A stretch of DNA of 35,748 bases from Sphingomonas sp. PP-CE-1A-559 (lineage in GTDB: Bacteria; Pseudomonadota; Alphaproteobacteria; Sphingomonadales; Sphingomonadaceae). Below are positions 1-7,742 of this stretch, one piece after another. Position 1 is the first letter of the stretch. Each line of letters begins with the position of its first letter. Where the stretch lies: assembly GCF_004340965.1 (NCBI RefSeq), contig NZ_SLYA01000017.1:1-35748 (forward strand). The letters are read 5' to 3'. The notes beneath the pieces are model-generated. The model did no database searches, was not told where the DNA came from, and was given only the letters and a program-made list of their open reading frames with translations. A program made the position numbers and the translations under genes.

Positions 1-14
1 GCGATGGGACGAAC

Positions 15-467
15 TCATGCCCTGGAACTGGTCCGCGCAAACCGCAGAGCGAGTGGCGCAAGCCGCGTAATCTGCGGCCTGCCGGCCACGCTTACGGTGG
101 CAGCGAGGGCGATGGCGGACAAGAAGACTGTCGGACACCTATCGTAACGGGTCGCAACGCGGCGCCAGTCCTTCAGCCGTCCGAACATGATCTCGATACG
201 GCTACGGCGCCTGTAGCGGCGCTTGTCGTATTTGATGGGCTCGAGCCGGGACCTCCGACCTGGGATGCACGGCTGGATGCCCTTGGCCTGCAAGGCATCC
301 CTGAACCAGTCAGCGTCGTAGCCGCGGTCGCCGAGCAGCCACTGTGCCTTGGGCAGATCGTCCAGCAACGCGGCCGCACCGATGTAGTCACTGACCTGTC
401 CAGCGGTCATGAAGAAGCTGAGCGGACGGCCGTTTGCGTCGGTCACGGCGTGGAGCTTCGTGTTCAT
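15..467 (-). CDS. IS5-family transposase, second frame (orfB, C-terminal half, abnormal tail)
   Basis: This frame supplies the rest of the DDE catalytic core: GDRGYDADWFRDAL with the second Asp, then the RRRYRRRSRIEIMFGRLKDWRR segment with the catalytic Glu. It is probably made only as a -1 frameshift fusion with the upstream frame, though an ATG exists at 465-467. Members of this group normally end within a few residues of the LSAIALAA segment. Here the frame runs on for about 25 unrelated residues (to ARTSSRA), so the 3' end of the element has been replaced. Activity of the product is doubtful. Confidence 0.8.
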   Translation of the reverse strand: MNTKLHAVTDANGRPLSFFMTAGQVSDYIGAAALLDDLPKAQWLLGDRGYDADWFRDALQAKGIQPCIPGRRSRLEPIKYDKRRYRRRSRIEIMFGRLKDWRRVATRYDRCPTVFLSAIALAATVSVAGRPQITRLAPLALRFARTSSRA

Positions 468-487
468 ACCGCCTTTGGTGCGACCGA

Positions 488-850
488 TCAGGCGCCCGAG
501 ATCCCCTTTTTAACCCGCAGGCTCGATGCCGTGCGGTGCGCCTTCAGATACGTCGCGTCGATCATGACGGTCTTTGGGTCGGCATCAGCGGCAGCCAAGC
601 CCTCCATCATGCGGAGGAACACACCCATCTCACCCCACCGTTTCCAGCGATTGTAGAGCGTCTTGTGGGGGCCGTAGTCGCTGGGCGCATCACGCCAGCG
701 CAGCCCATTGCGGTTCACGAAAACGATGCCGCTCAATACCCGCCGGTCGTCAACTCGCGGCTTGCCATGGCTCTTAGGGAAATATGGCCGCAGGCGCGCC
801 ATCTGCTCCTCCGTCAGCCAGTACAGGTCGCTCATCCTCAGTCTCCTCAC
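488..850 (-). CDS. IS5-family transposase, first frame (orfA, N-terminal half)
   Basis: This 120-residue product is the N-terminal half of an IS427-group transposase. It includes the usual LTEEQMARLRPYFP opening, the NRNGLRWRDAP segment and the first catalytic Asp in VMIDATYLKAHRTA. The frame runs out shortly after RVKKG. The A5G4 run read on the minus strand (plus positions 503-511) is a likely -1 slippage site: shifting there gives RVKKGDLGRLIGRTKGGMNTKLH, which joins the second frame. Such programmed frameshifting is known for this group. Here it is inferred from sequence only. Confidence 0.85.
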   Translation of the reverse strand: MRRLRMSDLYWLTEEQMARLRPYFPKSHGKPRVDDRRVLSGIVFVNRNGLRWRDAPSDYGPHKTLYNRWKRWGEMGVFLRMMEGLAAADADPKTVMIDATYLKAHRTASSLRVKKGISGA

Positions 851-897
851 GGAGCCTGAATCAGATCGCGCCTGTTACATCAATGGGTCCTGACCCT

Positions 898-996
898 AGG
901 CATTCGGGTAGCCCGAACAGCCGCGGCAAAAGGGTCAGCTCGCCCGTGCTCGTAATCGAGCGCTTCCGTCAGATGCCAATCGTCCCGCTGCTTCAT
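898..996 (-). pseudogene. 5' remnant of a PAS/LOV sensor histidine kinase gene cut by the IS5-family element
   Basis: Thirty-three codons remain, from ATG at 994-996 (preceded by GGAGG) to a Pro at 898-900. They read MKQRDDWHLTEALD...RADPFAAAVRATRMP, which from memory is the opening of sphingomonad LOV/PAS-domain histidine kinases, where ATRMP is followed by M-x-I-T-D-P and the LOV core. The IS end lies right at the CCTA of the Pro codon, so insertion at a TA inside CCT-ATG explains the break. The rest of the kinase is not in the window. The product is certainly non-functional as a kinase. Confidence 0.6.
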
Positions 997-1180
997 CACG
1001 CCTCCGTGGAGCGTGCCGACCAGCCGAACTCCGTGCGGGGACTAAATCGTTTTGATCGGCTTCCGTTCCGCTGAGAGATCGAGTTCGTCTCACTAAGGCA
1101 TGGCCACTGAGCGGCATGGCTTGCGCGTACAAAGCCTCTTTGAGAGCGAAAAACGGCGACCCGTCTTGCAGGCTGGAAGC

Positions 1181-1275
1181 TGAACGAATGGCAGAAGTAG
1201 GGAAGTTTAGAAGGGGGCGGGGACGTCTGCTTCTGGGTCCTATCAGTCTCGCGCTGCCGGGCAGTTCCGCCCACT
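1181..1275 (+). repeat. Dispersed intergenic repeat, copy A
   Basis: It begins TGAACGAATGGCAGAAGTAG, followed by GGAAG and a GGGGCGGGG stretch, then CGTCTGCTTCTGGGTCC. The first twelve bases fit the family consensus exactly. Similarity to copy K extends beyond the core through a GGCAGTTC-GCC segment up to about 1275. The copy lies between the kinase remnant and the gene at 1326. Confidence 0.75.
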
Positions 1276-1325
1276 TCGAGACATTGCGAAGAGCCTGAGC
1301 CGTTCCTGATTGCGGACACCAACGG

Positions 1326-1670
1326 TTGGTGCAACCATCGCCGCTGATGCTGCTCGCCACCCTTCTCGCTACCGCCGCCCTGACGGCCCCCAACGAAGCG
1401 GATTTCTCCCAAAGCTATCGAGTTTGGGTTTCCGCAGATCGGCGTAGTTGCACCTACTCGCTTACTGACACGGGCTTGAACCCTCGCCAGCTTACCGACG
1501 CGTTGACGCAGAATGGCTATGAGGTCGGTAGAGGGGCTGAAGTTCTTACGACTCCCGATACGCCTGTTCGATGCGTTCGCGAGGCTACGCGTGCCGTTCG
1601 GCGAGCCGGTTTTGTCACTATTCGGACAAGGCTTGGGACTGAGAAGGATCGGATGCACGGCATTCCGTGA
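1326..1670 (+). CDS. Small secreted hypothetical protein
   Basis: The product has 114 residues from a TTG at 1326, or 107 from the ATG at 1347, which is the more conventional start. The N terminus (MLLATLLATAALTAP) looks like a short signal peptide. The mature part has a Cys pair (RRSCTY and VRCVREA) and a C-terminal segment, TPVRCVREATRAVRRAGFVTI, that recalls the end of the periplasmic domain of ExbD/TolR proteins, without their membrane anchor as normally placed. No function can be assigned. The ribosome-binding site is weak, so the exact start is uncertain. Confidence 0.55.
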   Translation: MVQPSPLMLLATLLATAALTAPNEADFSQSYRVWVSADRRSCTYSLTDTGLNPRQLTDALTQNGYEVGRGAEVLTTPDTPVRCVREATRAVRRAGFVTIRTRLGTEKDRMHGIP

Positions 1671-1814
1671 ACGGCAGTTATGTGCTGGTTCTCGCCCGAA
1701 AGCGGACCGTCGCTTATCCTTCCCATCCCGGACATTCCTTGATTCAGAAATCAAAAATTTTGCATCAGGCCACAACGTTTTTCGGTAACTATGAGTGTCT
1801 GCCAAATCGTGCGA

Positions 1815-2351
1815 TCAACTATGATCTTGCTCAATTATGGAGAACTCTGGGCTACCCCAATCATAGTTGAATTCGTCATAGCGATATCCTGTAAAAGACG
1901 CTGCTAGATCGATGGGAACGTCAATTAAGTGATCAACGTCGCTATCTACGCCCCCGCTTGCGTTTTGCGAATCTACCTTGGAAATTTCTATTTGTCGTAA
2001 TTGGTGTGGGACCGGACCGGTTGAGGAAACATCGTATGTTCCTTCCTGTGCATCATGACTGACATTCCATGTGACGATGCCGTTTTGTGCCGCAAAACAC
2101 GAACTGAACATCACATGCTCTTCGACCTGACATCCAACGATTTCGGTATCGGAGGAGCGACCAATGGTACTCGGACTGACCGCATATTCGAAATCATTAG
2201 ACCAAATGATTGTCCACCCAGTTGGTAGTGAGGCGGCAGAAAATGGCGCTTCGTTGGCCTCGTCCGCCACGCCAGTGTCTTTGAAACCCATTATCTCGAG
2301 CGCGCGATCCTTCGGTAGTCGAAGCGCCACCCATGATATCGAGAAGCCCAT
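1815..2351 (-). CDS. Conserved hypothetical protein (178 aa)
   Basis: The N terminus MGFSISWVALR...ALEIMGFKDTG, followed by PFSAASLPTGWTIIWSNDFEYA and VGCQVEEHVMFSS, matches a pattern I recall from a widespread family of uncharacterised cytosolic proteins in Gram-negative bacteria. That family typically starts MGFSISW. No signal peptide or membrane segment is visible. Length agrees with that family. The gene stands alone on the minus strand; the sequence after its stop is unrelated. Its base composition is slightly more AT-rich than the neighbouring operons, which may point to a later arrival. Function is unknown. Confidence 0.75.
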   Translation of the reverse strand: MGFSISWVALRLPKDRALEIMGFKDTGVADEANEAPFSAASLPTGWTIIWSNDFEYAVSPSTIGRSSDTEIVGCQVEEHVMFSSCFAAQNGIVTWNVSHDAQEGTYDVSSTGPVPHQLRQIEISKVDSQNASGGVDSDVDHLIDVPIDLAASFTGYRYDEFNYDWGSPEFSIIEQDHS

Positions 2352-2548
2352 AAACCCTCCGTGTTTTTACGTCTCATACAGTATCGGTGATGACTGTTTC
2401 TACAAATGGCGCTTGGGTTGGCGTGATGCACAATTCACGGATTTCGCATCAGCGCATAAACAGCGGGAAGCCGAGGGCCCCTGTGATGCAGAATATTGAT
2501 GCATCTGGGATACCCGTTAAGTGGTCGGTTTCTTGGGGTGTGGCCTCC

Positions 2549-2567
2549 AAAGCGGCCATTCCGCTTT
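2549..2567 (+). repeat. Perfect 7-bp inverted repeat (hairpin) upstream of repeat copy B
   Basis: AAAGCGG, a five-base loop and CCGCTTT form a clean hairpin 60 bp before copy B. No T-run follows, so it is not a typical intrinsic terminator for either strand. The remainder of 2352-2899 holds only this hairpin and copy B; I see no supportable gene there. Confidence 0.45.
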
Positions 2568-2626
2568 CCTTCCCCATCACGACATTCGCGAGCGGGTAGC
2601 CGGGCTTCACAATCGGTCATTCGAAG

Positions 2627-2689
2627 ATGAACCAACGTCCGAAGTTGGGAAGCGGGGGAAGGGGCGTGAGCGTCTGATTGTGGGTCGTT
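2627..2689 (+). repeat. Dispersed intergenic repeat, copy B
   Basis: ATGAACCAACGTCCGAAGTT followed by GGGAAG, a purine-rich middle and GCGTCTGATTGTGGGTCGTT. It fits the family consensus in both halves. The first half is diverged at the GAATGGC position (CAACGTC). Confidence 0.7.
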
Positions 2690-2899
2690 CCGTTTATCAA
2701 ATTGGTCGACTATTTTGGTCTGTGAATGCCCATCGATCGCGAGAGGCGAGGCACCTGAGTGGCAGGAACGCGGTGAAGCGAGTGCAACACTATGGGCGCA
2801 CTATGCGATCGGCCGGGATCGATCTCGAAGCGCTATGCCGTGACCCGTAGATACCGGGGGCGGGCAGGACGCTCGCGATACGAAAGGCACGTAGGCGAA

Positions 2900-3163
2900 A
2901 TGTCGTCTGAACCCATATCGGAGCCCGATCCTACCGGGCTCGTCATCTATGTCGGCCAGGATCGCGCAGGCCATTGGCTGGTCCAGGACAGCCAGCGCAA
3001 CCTCGAAGGCCGCTTCATCTCGTACGGCGCCGCAATGAGCTATGCGCAGGCCGAGCGGGACATCTACCATGCGAGCGTCGAGATCGCCGCACTGCCGCTG
3101 ACGCCGCTCGTGTCGTTTGCTCCGGTGGGTCGCGACGAGCGTGCGCTGCCGCGGGCGGCCTGA
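2900..3163 (+). CDS. Small hypothetical protein (87 aa), DUF2188-like in style
   Basis: It starts at an ATG about 8 nt after GTAGGCG. The core GLVIYVGQDRAGHWLVQD...GRFISYGAAMSYAQAERDIY is a short beta-beta-alpha pattern resembling DUF2188-type proteins, where a Trp in the second strand and a helix with conserved Ala are common. The match is by pattern only. There is no signal peptide. It is the first of four closely packed same-strand genes; the next start lies 13 nt after its stop. Function unknown. Confidence 0.6.
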   Translation: MSSEPISEPDPTGLVIYVGQDRAGHWLVQDSQRNLEGRFISYGAAMSYAQAERDIYHASVEIAALPLTPLVSFAPVGRDERALPRAA

Positions 3164-3176
3164 CAGAGGGATGGAA

Positions 3177-3692
3177 ATGAACGTACATGCTCTTCCCGTC
3201 CGGTTGCGCACGGCGATCGGCGGAGTCACGTCGAAGTGCCCGTCGCGGCACGTGTCGAAGGCCGCCGTCCATGACCCGCGCTGGCCCCGGATCGAGGCGG
3301 CCCTGGCGGCGCTGCGGACGAATGGCCGGCACGCGGTGCGCATCGTCGATGCCGAATGTGGCGCCGGGACGCTGCTGTTGCAGGCGTTGGCGGAGGCGAG
3401 GCGGCTTGGTTTCACGGCGATCGAGGGACGCGGCATCGACCGATCGCCGCCGTTGATCGGCCGTGCGCGTTTGGCGGCGCACCGCGTCATCGACCCGGCG
3501 ATCGGCGTCGACTTCGCGGTGGCGGACATGGTCGCGGCCTTGCGCGACGAGCAGGATCTGCCGGCCGATATCGTGATCTGCCACGACCTTGCGCGAAACC
3601 GTCGCCCGGAGGCAGCGCGTGCCCTCCGGAACGCCGGGCGGATCGTGATCGCCGACGATGCCGCATGCCATGTTCGGAGCATCGCGGCATGA
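3177..3692 (+). CDS. Methyltransferase-like protein (class I SAM fold, probable)
   Basis: The start at 3177 is chosen because AGAGGG lies six bases upstream; the ATG at 3171 would abut it. The 171-residue product has a glycine motif VRIVDAECGAGTLLLQAL, where class I methyltransferases have a SAM-binding loop. An acidic strand end follows (RGIDRSPPLIGRAR), then ADIVICHDLARNR, which looks like motif IV. Substrate cannot be told, and the protein is short for the family, so it could be a degenerate relative. Its stop overlaps the next start as ATGA, indicating translational coupling. Confidence 0.6.
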   Translation: MNVHALPVRLRTAIGGVTSKCPSRHVSKAAVHDPRWPRIEAALAALRTNGRHAVRIVDAECGAGTLLLQALAEARRLGFTAIEGRGIDRSPPLIGRARLAAHRVIDPAIGVDFAVADMVAALRDEQDLPADIVICHDLARNRRPEAARALRNAGRIVIADDAACHVRSIAA

Positions 3693-3955
3693 CCCGGCGC
3701 GATATGCTTTGGCGCGGGATCGGCCTAATACTCGCCGCCGGGGCCTGTGGAGTGGCCGCGACAATGAACGGATCGGCGCAGGCGATGCTCGTGTTTCCGA
3801 TTGCGCTGCTGGGCCTGACGCTGATGATCAACGGCAAGCGCGTGGCGGTGGTGCTGCGCGCCGAACGTCATGGTCACGGGCATACCGCGCAAGCGATCCA
3901 TGCCGTGCGACTCCGTCGTACCCCCCGGCGGGCCGACCCGCCGCATTCCCGATAA
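3689..3955 (+). CDS. Small membrane protein (88 aa)
   Basis: The start codon overlaps the stop of the methyltransferase-like gene (ATGA). The product has two hydrophobic segments, roughly residues 8-25 (IGLILAAGACGVAAT) and 32-48 (MLVFPIALLGLTLMI), then a basic, Arg- and His-rich cytosolic tail. I do not recognise a family. Coupling to the neighbours on both sides (17 nt to the decarboxylase) suggests the four genes are expressed together, but no shared function is evident. Confidence 0.6.
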   Translation: MTRRDMLWRGIGLILAAGACGVAATMNGSAQAMLVFPIALLGLTLMINGKRVAVVLRAERHGHGHTAQAIHAVRLRRTPRRADPPHSR

Positions 3956-3972
3956 CCGGATACCGACCCTTC

Positions 3973-5205
3973 ATGACTTTTTTCAGTCCGCGGGACGGCG
4001 TCCTGTGCGCCGAGCGCGTGCCGCTGCCCGTCATCGCCGAGGCGGTGGGGACACCCGTCCATGTCTATTCCGCCGCCGCGCTGCGCGATGCGGCACAGCG
4101 GTTCAGGGCGGCGCTATCGATCCTGCCGCGGGTACGTGTCGCGTTTGCGGTCAAGGCGAACCCGAACAGCGCGGTGCTGCACCTGCTGGCCGGGTGCGGC
4201 TTCGGCGCCGACATCGTCTCAGGGGGCGAACTGCGGCGCGCGCTCGACGCGGGAATCGCGGCATCGGACATCGTCTTTTCGGGCGTCGGCAAGACCGACC
4301 GCGAACTCGCCGACGCGCTCGCGGCCGGCGTCGGCCAGTTCAACCTCGAACTGGAGGAGGAGGGACAGGTGCTCGCCGCGCTGGCCCATGCGCAGAGCAG
4401 GCGGGCGACCGCGGTGCTGCGCGTCAATCCCGATGTCGATGGCGGTACGCATGCCAAGATCTCGACGGGGCGGCGCGGCAACAAGTTCGGGGTGGCGATC
4501 ACCGACGTCCCCGCGATGTACGATCGCCTGTCGCGGCTCGAGGGTCTCGACTTGGTCGGGGTCGCTCTGCACATCGGCAGCCAGTTGCGCGATCTCGCAC
4601 CGCTGGAGGAAGCCTATGAGCGGATCGGCTGCCTCGTGGCGGACTTGCGCGCGCGCGGCCATGTCGTCAGTCGCGTCGATCTCGGCGGTGGTCTCGGCAT
4701 CCCTTACCGCGCCGACGACGTCGTCCCGACGCTCGACGCCTATGCCGCGATGGTCGCGCAGGTCACGCGCGAGTGGGACGTCGAACTCACGTTCGAGCCG
4801 GGACGGGTGGTCGCGGGGCTCGCCGGCGTGCTGCTGACGCGGGTGATCTGGGTGAAACCTGGTGCCGAACATCCGTTCGTGATCGTCGATGCCGCGATGA
4901 ACGACCTTGCGCGGCCGGCGCTGTACGATGCCTTTCACCGGATCGAAGCGGTCATGCCGGACGGAGAGCGGATGGTCGCGACGATCGCCGGCCCGGTCTG
5001 CGAAAGCGGCGACGTGTTCGCGGTCGCGCGCGACATCGACCGGGTCCGCCGCGGCGACCTCGCCGTGCTGCACGCCACCGGCGCGTATGGCGCGGCGATG
5101 GCGTCGACATACAACTGCCGCACGCTCAGCCCGCAGGTGCTGGTCGACGGCGACCGGTTCGAGATCGTCGCCGATCGCTATCTCCCCGAGGAGTTCGCCG
5201 CGTAG
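3973..5205 (+). CDS. lysA: Diaminopimelate decarboxylase
   Basis: Catalyses the last step of lysine synthesis, meso-diaminopimelate to L-lysine plus CO2, with pyridoxal phosphate, in the cytosol. The 410-residue length is typical. The PLP lysine is K61 in VAFAVKANPN; the phosphate-binding GGGLG loop is in RVDLGGGLGIPY. EPGR, the catalytic CESGDVF and the closing GAYGAAMASTYN are all present, so the enzyme should be active. A relaxed-specificity group IV decarboxylase cannot be fully excluded. The context (small orphan genes rather than argH or dap genes) suggests it may not be the only copy in this genome. Confidence 0.93.
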   Translation: MTFFSPRDGVLCAERVPLPVIAEAVGTPVHVYSAAALRDAAQRFRAALSILPRVRVAFAVKANPNSAVLHLLAGCGFGADIVSGGELRRALDAGIAASDIVFSGVGKTDRELADALAAGVGQFNLELEEEGQVLAALAHAQSRRATAVLRVNPDVDGGTHAKISTGRRGNKFGVAITDVPAMYDRLSRLEGLDLVGVALHIGSQLRDLAPLEEAYERIGCLVADLRARGHVVSRVDLGGGLGIPYRADDVVPTLDAYAAMVAQVTREWDVELTFEPGRVVAGLAGVLLTRVIWVKPGAEHPFVIVDAAMNDLARPALYDAFHRIEAVMPDGERMVATIAGPVCESGDVFAVARDIDRVRRGDLAVLHATGAYGAAMASTYNCRTLSPQVLVDGDRFEIVADRYLPEEFAA

Positions 5206-5213
5206 GGAGGCGA

Positions 5214-5492
5214 TCAGGTGAGGTAGGCGTGAACGATCTCGACCAGTTCTTCGGCCGCGACCGTGCGCGGATCGTCACGCGAGTGCGCGGGATCGATCAT
5301 GTGTTCGCGGATATGATCCTCGATCACCTCGGCGATGAACCCGTCGAGCGCGCCGCGGCACGAGGTCGCCTGTTGCAGGACCCGCGCGCATTCGCGGTCT
5401 TCCTCGATCGCGCGTTCGAGCGCCTCGATCTGGCCTTTCAGCCGCTTGAGCCGGTTGAGCAGCTTCTTTTTCTCTTTTTCGACATGGCTCAT
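5214..5492 (-). CDS. Metal-sensing transcriptional repressor, CsoR/RcnR/FrmR family
   Basis: A 92-residue all-helical DUF156-type regulator: KKKLLNRLKRLKGQIEALERAIEEDREC, then LQQATSCRGALDGFIAEVIEDHIREHM. The ligand positions are H3, C35, H60 and H64. This is the set known for E. coli RcnR, a Ni/Co sensor, rather than the C-H-C set of CsoR or the P2-C35-H60 set of FrmR. A second Cys (C45) is also present. Such repressors bind G/C-tract palindromes and release on metal or aldehyde binding. A matching palindrome lies 26 bp before its start. It converges on lysA, and no transporter or dehydrogenase sits beside it. Confidence 0.85.
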   Translation of the reverse strand: MSHVEKEKKKLLNRLKRLKGQIEALERAIEEDRECARVLQQATSCRGALDGFIAEVIEDHIREHMIDPAHSRDDPRTVAAEELVEIVHAYLT

Positions 5493-5517
5493 GGCCGACG
5501 TGCATCACCCTCTTGAT

Positions 5518-5538
5518 CTATACCCCCCTAGGGTATAG
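5518..5538. promoter_or_regulatory. Probable CsoR/RcnR-type operator
   Basis: CTATACCC and GGGTATAG form an 8-bp inverted repeat around a C-tract centre, the form expected for operators of this repressor family. It lies between the regulator gene and the stretch leading to the ABC operon. Autoregulation of the repressor is the simplest reading; control of something on the plus strand is possible but the first plausible plus-strand gene starts 440 bp away. Confidence 0.7.
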
Positions 5539-5800
5539 CGGGCGCTCGTCGCGACGCCAAGGGCGCCCGGCAGGTGACGCAATCGCGGCACCGGTAACGA
5601 ACAGGATGCGCATGAAACCCCGATCTACCCCCTTGTCCGGCGATGGCGACAGTAGCGGCTTTGCCCTGCTGACGATCACGGCTGGACGTCCCGGGTTCGG
5701 GCACGCCGTTCGGCGATCGCAGGTGCGATCCGGCTGAGCGTCTGTCCCGGACTCGCCCTACGAGCCCGGAAGAGACGCCTGATGACCAGTATCATTTTCC

Positions 5801-5822
5801 GCACGATCCAGCATGATCGTGC
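5801..5822. promoter_or_regulatory. 8-bp perfect inverted repeat upstream of the ABC operon
   Basis: GCACGATC, six bases, GATCGTGC, located about 158 bp before the permease start. It may be an operator or an mRNA hairpin. The rest of 5539-5979 holds no gene I can support; a 74-codon plus-strand frame there lacks a convincing start or protein-like sequence. Confidence 0.4.
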
Positions 5823-5979
5823 CATTCACGCCGCGCTTGCCGCCGCACCGCTTCATCGCGGCCGTATCCTGAGGGGATGGGCGGCGAGCGGAGCCCGCAC
5901 CGTAGCCGAGCTCTCGGCATGACGCGCATCTGTCACGCGACGACGCTAGCGCGTCCCGTCGGTGGGGAGGGATGGCGTC

Positions 5980-7725
5980 GTGACTGATACGGTAGCGACC
6001 AGCGGCCGGGTCCGCTCGTTCTCGCGCATCCTCCGCCTGACCCAGCCCAACCGCGCGGACGTCATCGCCTTCGTGCTGCTGATCGGCATCGCCGCGCTGC
6101 TGGTGCGCGGCGCGGAGGGCGTGGCCGAGCCGCTGTCGCGCCTGCGGGTCGAGCCGGTGACGCTCGATCCGCGGTATTTGCCCTATTATGCGTTGCGCAC
6201 GGTGATCCGGATGTTCGCGGCACTCGCGGCGAGCCTGGTCTTCACGCTGGTCGTCGCGACGCTGGCCGCGCGCAGCCGCCGCGCCGGGCAGATCATCGTG
6301 CCGATGCTCGACATCCTGCAATCGGTGCCGATCCTGGGGTTCCTGACCTTTACCGTCACGGCGTTCATGGGGCTGTTCCCCGGCCAGATCCTCGGCGTCG
6401 AGCTGGCGGCGGTGTTTGCGATCTTCACGAGCCAGGCGTGGAACATGGCGTTCAGCTTCTACCAGTCGCTGCGCTCGGTACCGTCCGATCTGGACGAGGT
6501 GACGCGCGGTTTCGCCTTGTCGCCGGTGCGCCGCTTCCTCCGGCTAGACCTGCCGTTCGCGACTCCGTCGCTGGTCTGGAACGCGATGATGTCGATGTCG
6601 GGCGGCTGGTTCTTCGTGGTCGCGTCCGAAGCGATCACGGTCGGCAACACGACCGTGACTCTGCCCGGCGTCGGCTCATGGCTGGCACTCGCGATCGCCC
6701 GCAAGGACTTCACCGCGATCGGGCTGGCGGTGCTCGCAATGGGGATCGTTATCCTGCTGTACGATCAGATCGTCTTCCGGCCGGTGGTCGCCTGGGCGGA
6801 TCGCTTCCGGTTCGAGCAGACCGCCAGCACAGAGCGGCCACAGTCCTGGGCCTATGATCTGTTCCGCCACACGCGACTGTTGCCGGTGCTGTTCGCGCCC
6901 GTCACCGCGCTCGGCCAGCTCCTGCTGACGCTTGACCGGGGCAGGGCACGTCCGCGCGAGCGCCGCGTTCGCGAACCGAGCATCGTGCTGGAGCGGCTGT
7001 GGCAGGCAGTGGTCCTGGTATCGGTGGTCGCCGCACTCTGGCTCGCGGGACGTTATGTCTTCGCGACGCTGCGGCTGAGCGATGCGGTCGCGGTGTTCGG
7101 GCTGGCCTGTATCACGATGCTGCGCGTGGTCGTGCTGATCGCGCTGGCCAGCCTCGTCTGGGTACCGATCGGCGTCTGGATCGGCCTCAACCCCAAATGG
7201 GCGGAGCGCCTGCAACCCGTCGCGCAGTTCCTCGCGGCGTTCCCTGCCAACGTGCTGTTCCCATTCGCGGTGATCGGCATCGTCCACTGGCAGCTGTCGC
7301 CCGACATCTGGCTGTCGCCGCTGATGATCCTGGGGACGCAGTGGTACATCCTGTTCAACGTCATCGCCGGCGCCAGCGCGATCCCGACCGACCTGCGCGA
7401 GGCGGCGGGGATGTTCGGCGTCCGCGGCTGGCAATGGTGGCGACAGGTCGCTCTGCCCGGCGTGTTTCCCTATTACGTCACCGGCGCGCTGACCGCGTCG
7501 GGCGGATCGTGGAACGCCAGCATCGTCGCCGAAGCGGTCTCGTGGGGGTCGCAGAAGGTCGAGGCGCACGGGCTCGGCACGTTTATCGCCAAGGCGACCG
7601 AGGCCGGCGATTATCCCCGCGTCGCGCTCGGCATCGCGGTGATGTCGATGTTCGTGATCGCCTTCAACCGGCTCGTCTGGCGTCCGATGTACGCCTTTGC
7701 CGAACGCCGTCTCCGGCTCGCCTGA
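5980..7725 (+). CDS. ABC transporter permease with two fused permease domains (NitT/TauT anion type)
   Basis: The 581-residue membrane protein contains two copies of the binding-protein-dependent permease domain, roughly residues 70-260 and 360-575. Each has its cytosolic coupling loop: VTRGFALSPVRRFLRLDLPFATPSL and LREAAGMFGVRGWQWWRQVALPGVFPY. This is the duplicated permease layout known in the nitrate/sulfonate/bicarbonate group (COG4986). A GTG at 5980 is preferred over the GTG at 5962 because GGGGAGG lies nine bases before it. The stop overlaps the region of the next start (TGATG). Substrate is unknown; an anion is the family-based guess. Confidence 0.9.
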   Translation: MTDTVATSGRVRSFSRILRLTQPNRADVIAFVLLIGIAALLVRGAEGVAEPLSRLRVEPVTLDPRYLPYYALRTVIRMFAALAASLVFTLVVATLAARSRRAGQIIVPMLDILQSVPILGFLTFTVTAFMGLFPGQILGVELAAVFAIFTSQAWNMAFSFYQSLRSVPSDLDEVTRGFALSPVRRFLRLDLPFATPSLVWNAMMSMSGGWFFVVASEAITVGNTTVTLPGVGSWLALAIARKDFTAIGLAVLAMGIVILLYDQIVFRPVVAWADRFRFEQTASTERPQSWAYDLFRHTRLLPVLFAPVTALGQLLLTLDRGRARPRERRVREPSIVLERLWQAVVLVSVVAALWLAGRYVFATLRLSDAVAVFGLACITMLRVVVLIALASLVWVPIGVWIGLNPKWAERLQPVAQFLAAFPANVLFPFAVIGIVHWQLSPDIWLSPLMILGTQWYILFNVIAGASAIPTDLREAAGMFGVRGWQWWRQVALPGVFPYYVTGALTASGGSWNASIVAEAVSWGSQKVEAHGLGTFIAKATEAGDYPRVALGIAVMSMFVIAFNRLVWRPMYAFAERRLRLA

Positions 7726-7742
7726 TGTCGAAAGGACAAGAC

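Larger units (their letters stand above)
1..897 (-). mobile_element. IS5-family (IS427-group) insertion sequence, far end missing
   Basis: The element carries two overlapping transposase frames read on the minus strand. The outer end near 897 begins (minus strand) with GGGTCAGGACCCATTGATG and abuts TAGG, so a TA or CTAG target is likely, as usual for the IS427 group. At the other side the transposase similarity stops near 92, after the residues LSAIALAATV. What follows to position 1 is not a normal IS end and no matching terminal inverted repeat is visible. The element is therefore truncated or rearranged there. It has cut a kinase gene at 898-996. Confidence 0.8.

Noticed and set aside
2801..3764. 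Long minus-strand frames opposite the methyltransferase-like and small genes
   Set aside because: Arg/Ala-rich shadow frames of a high-GC coding region; the plus-strand genes have better starts and overlaps.
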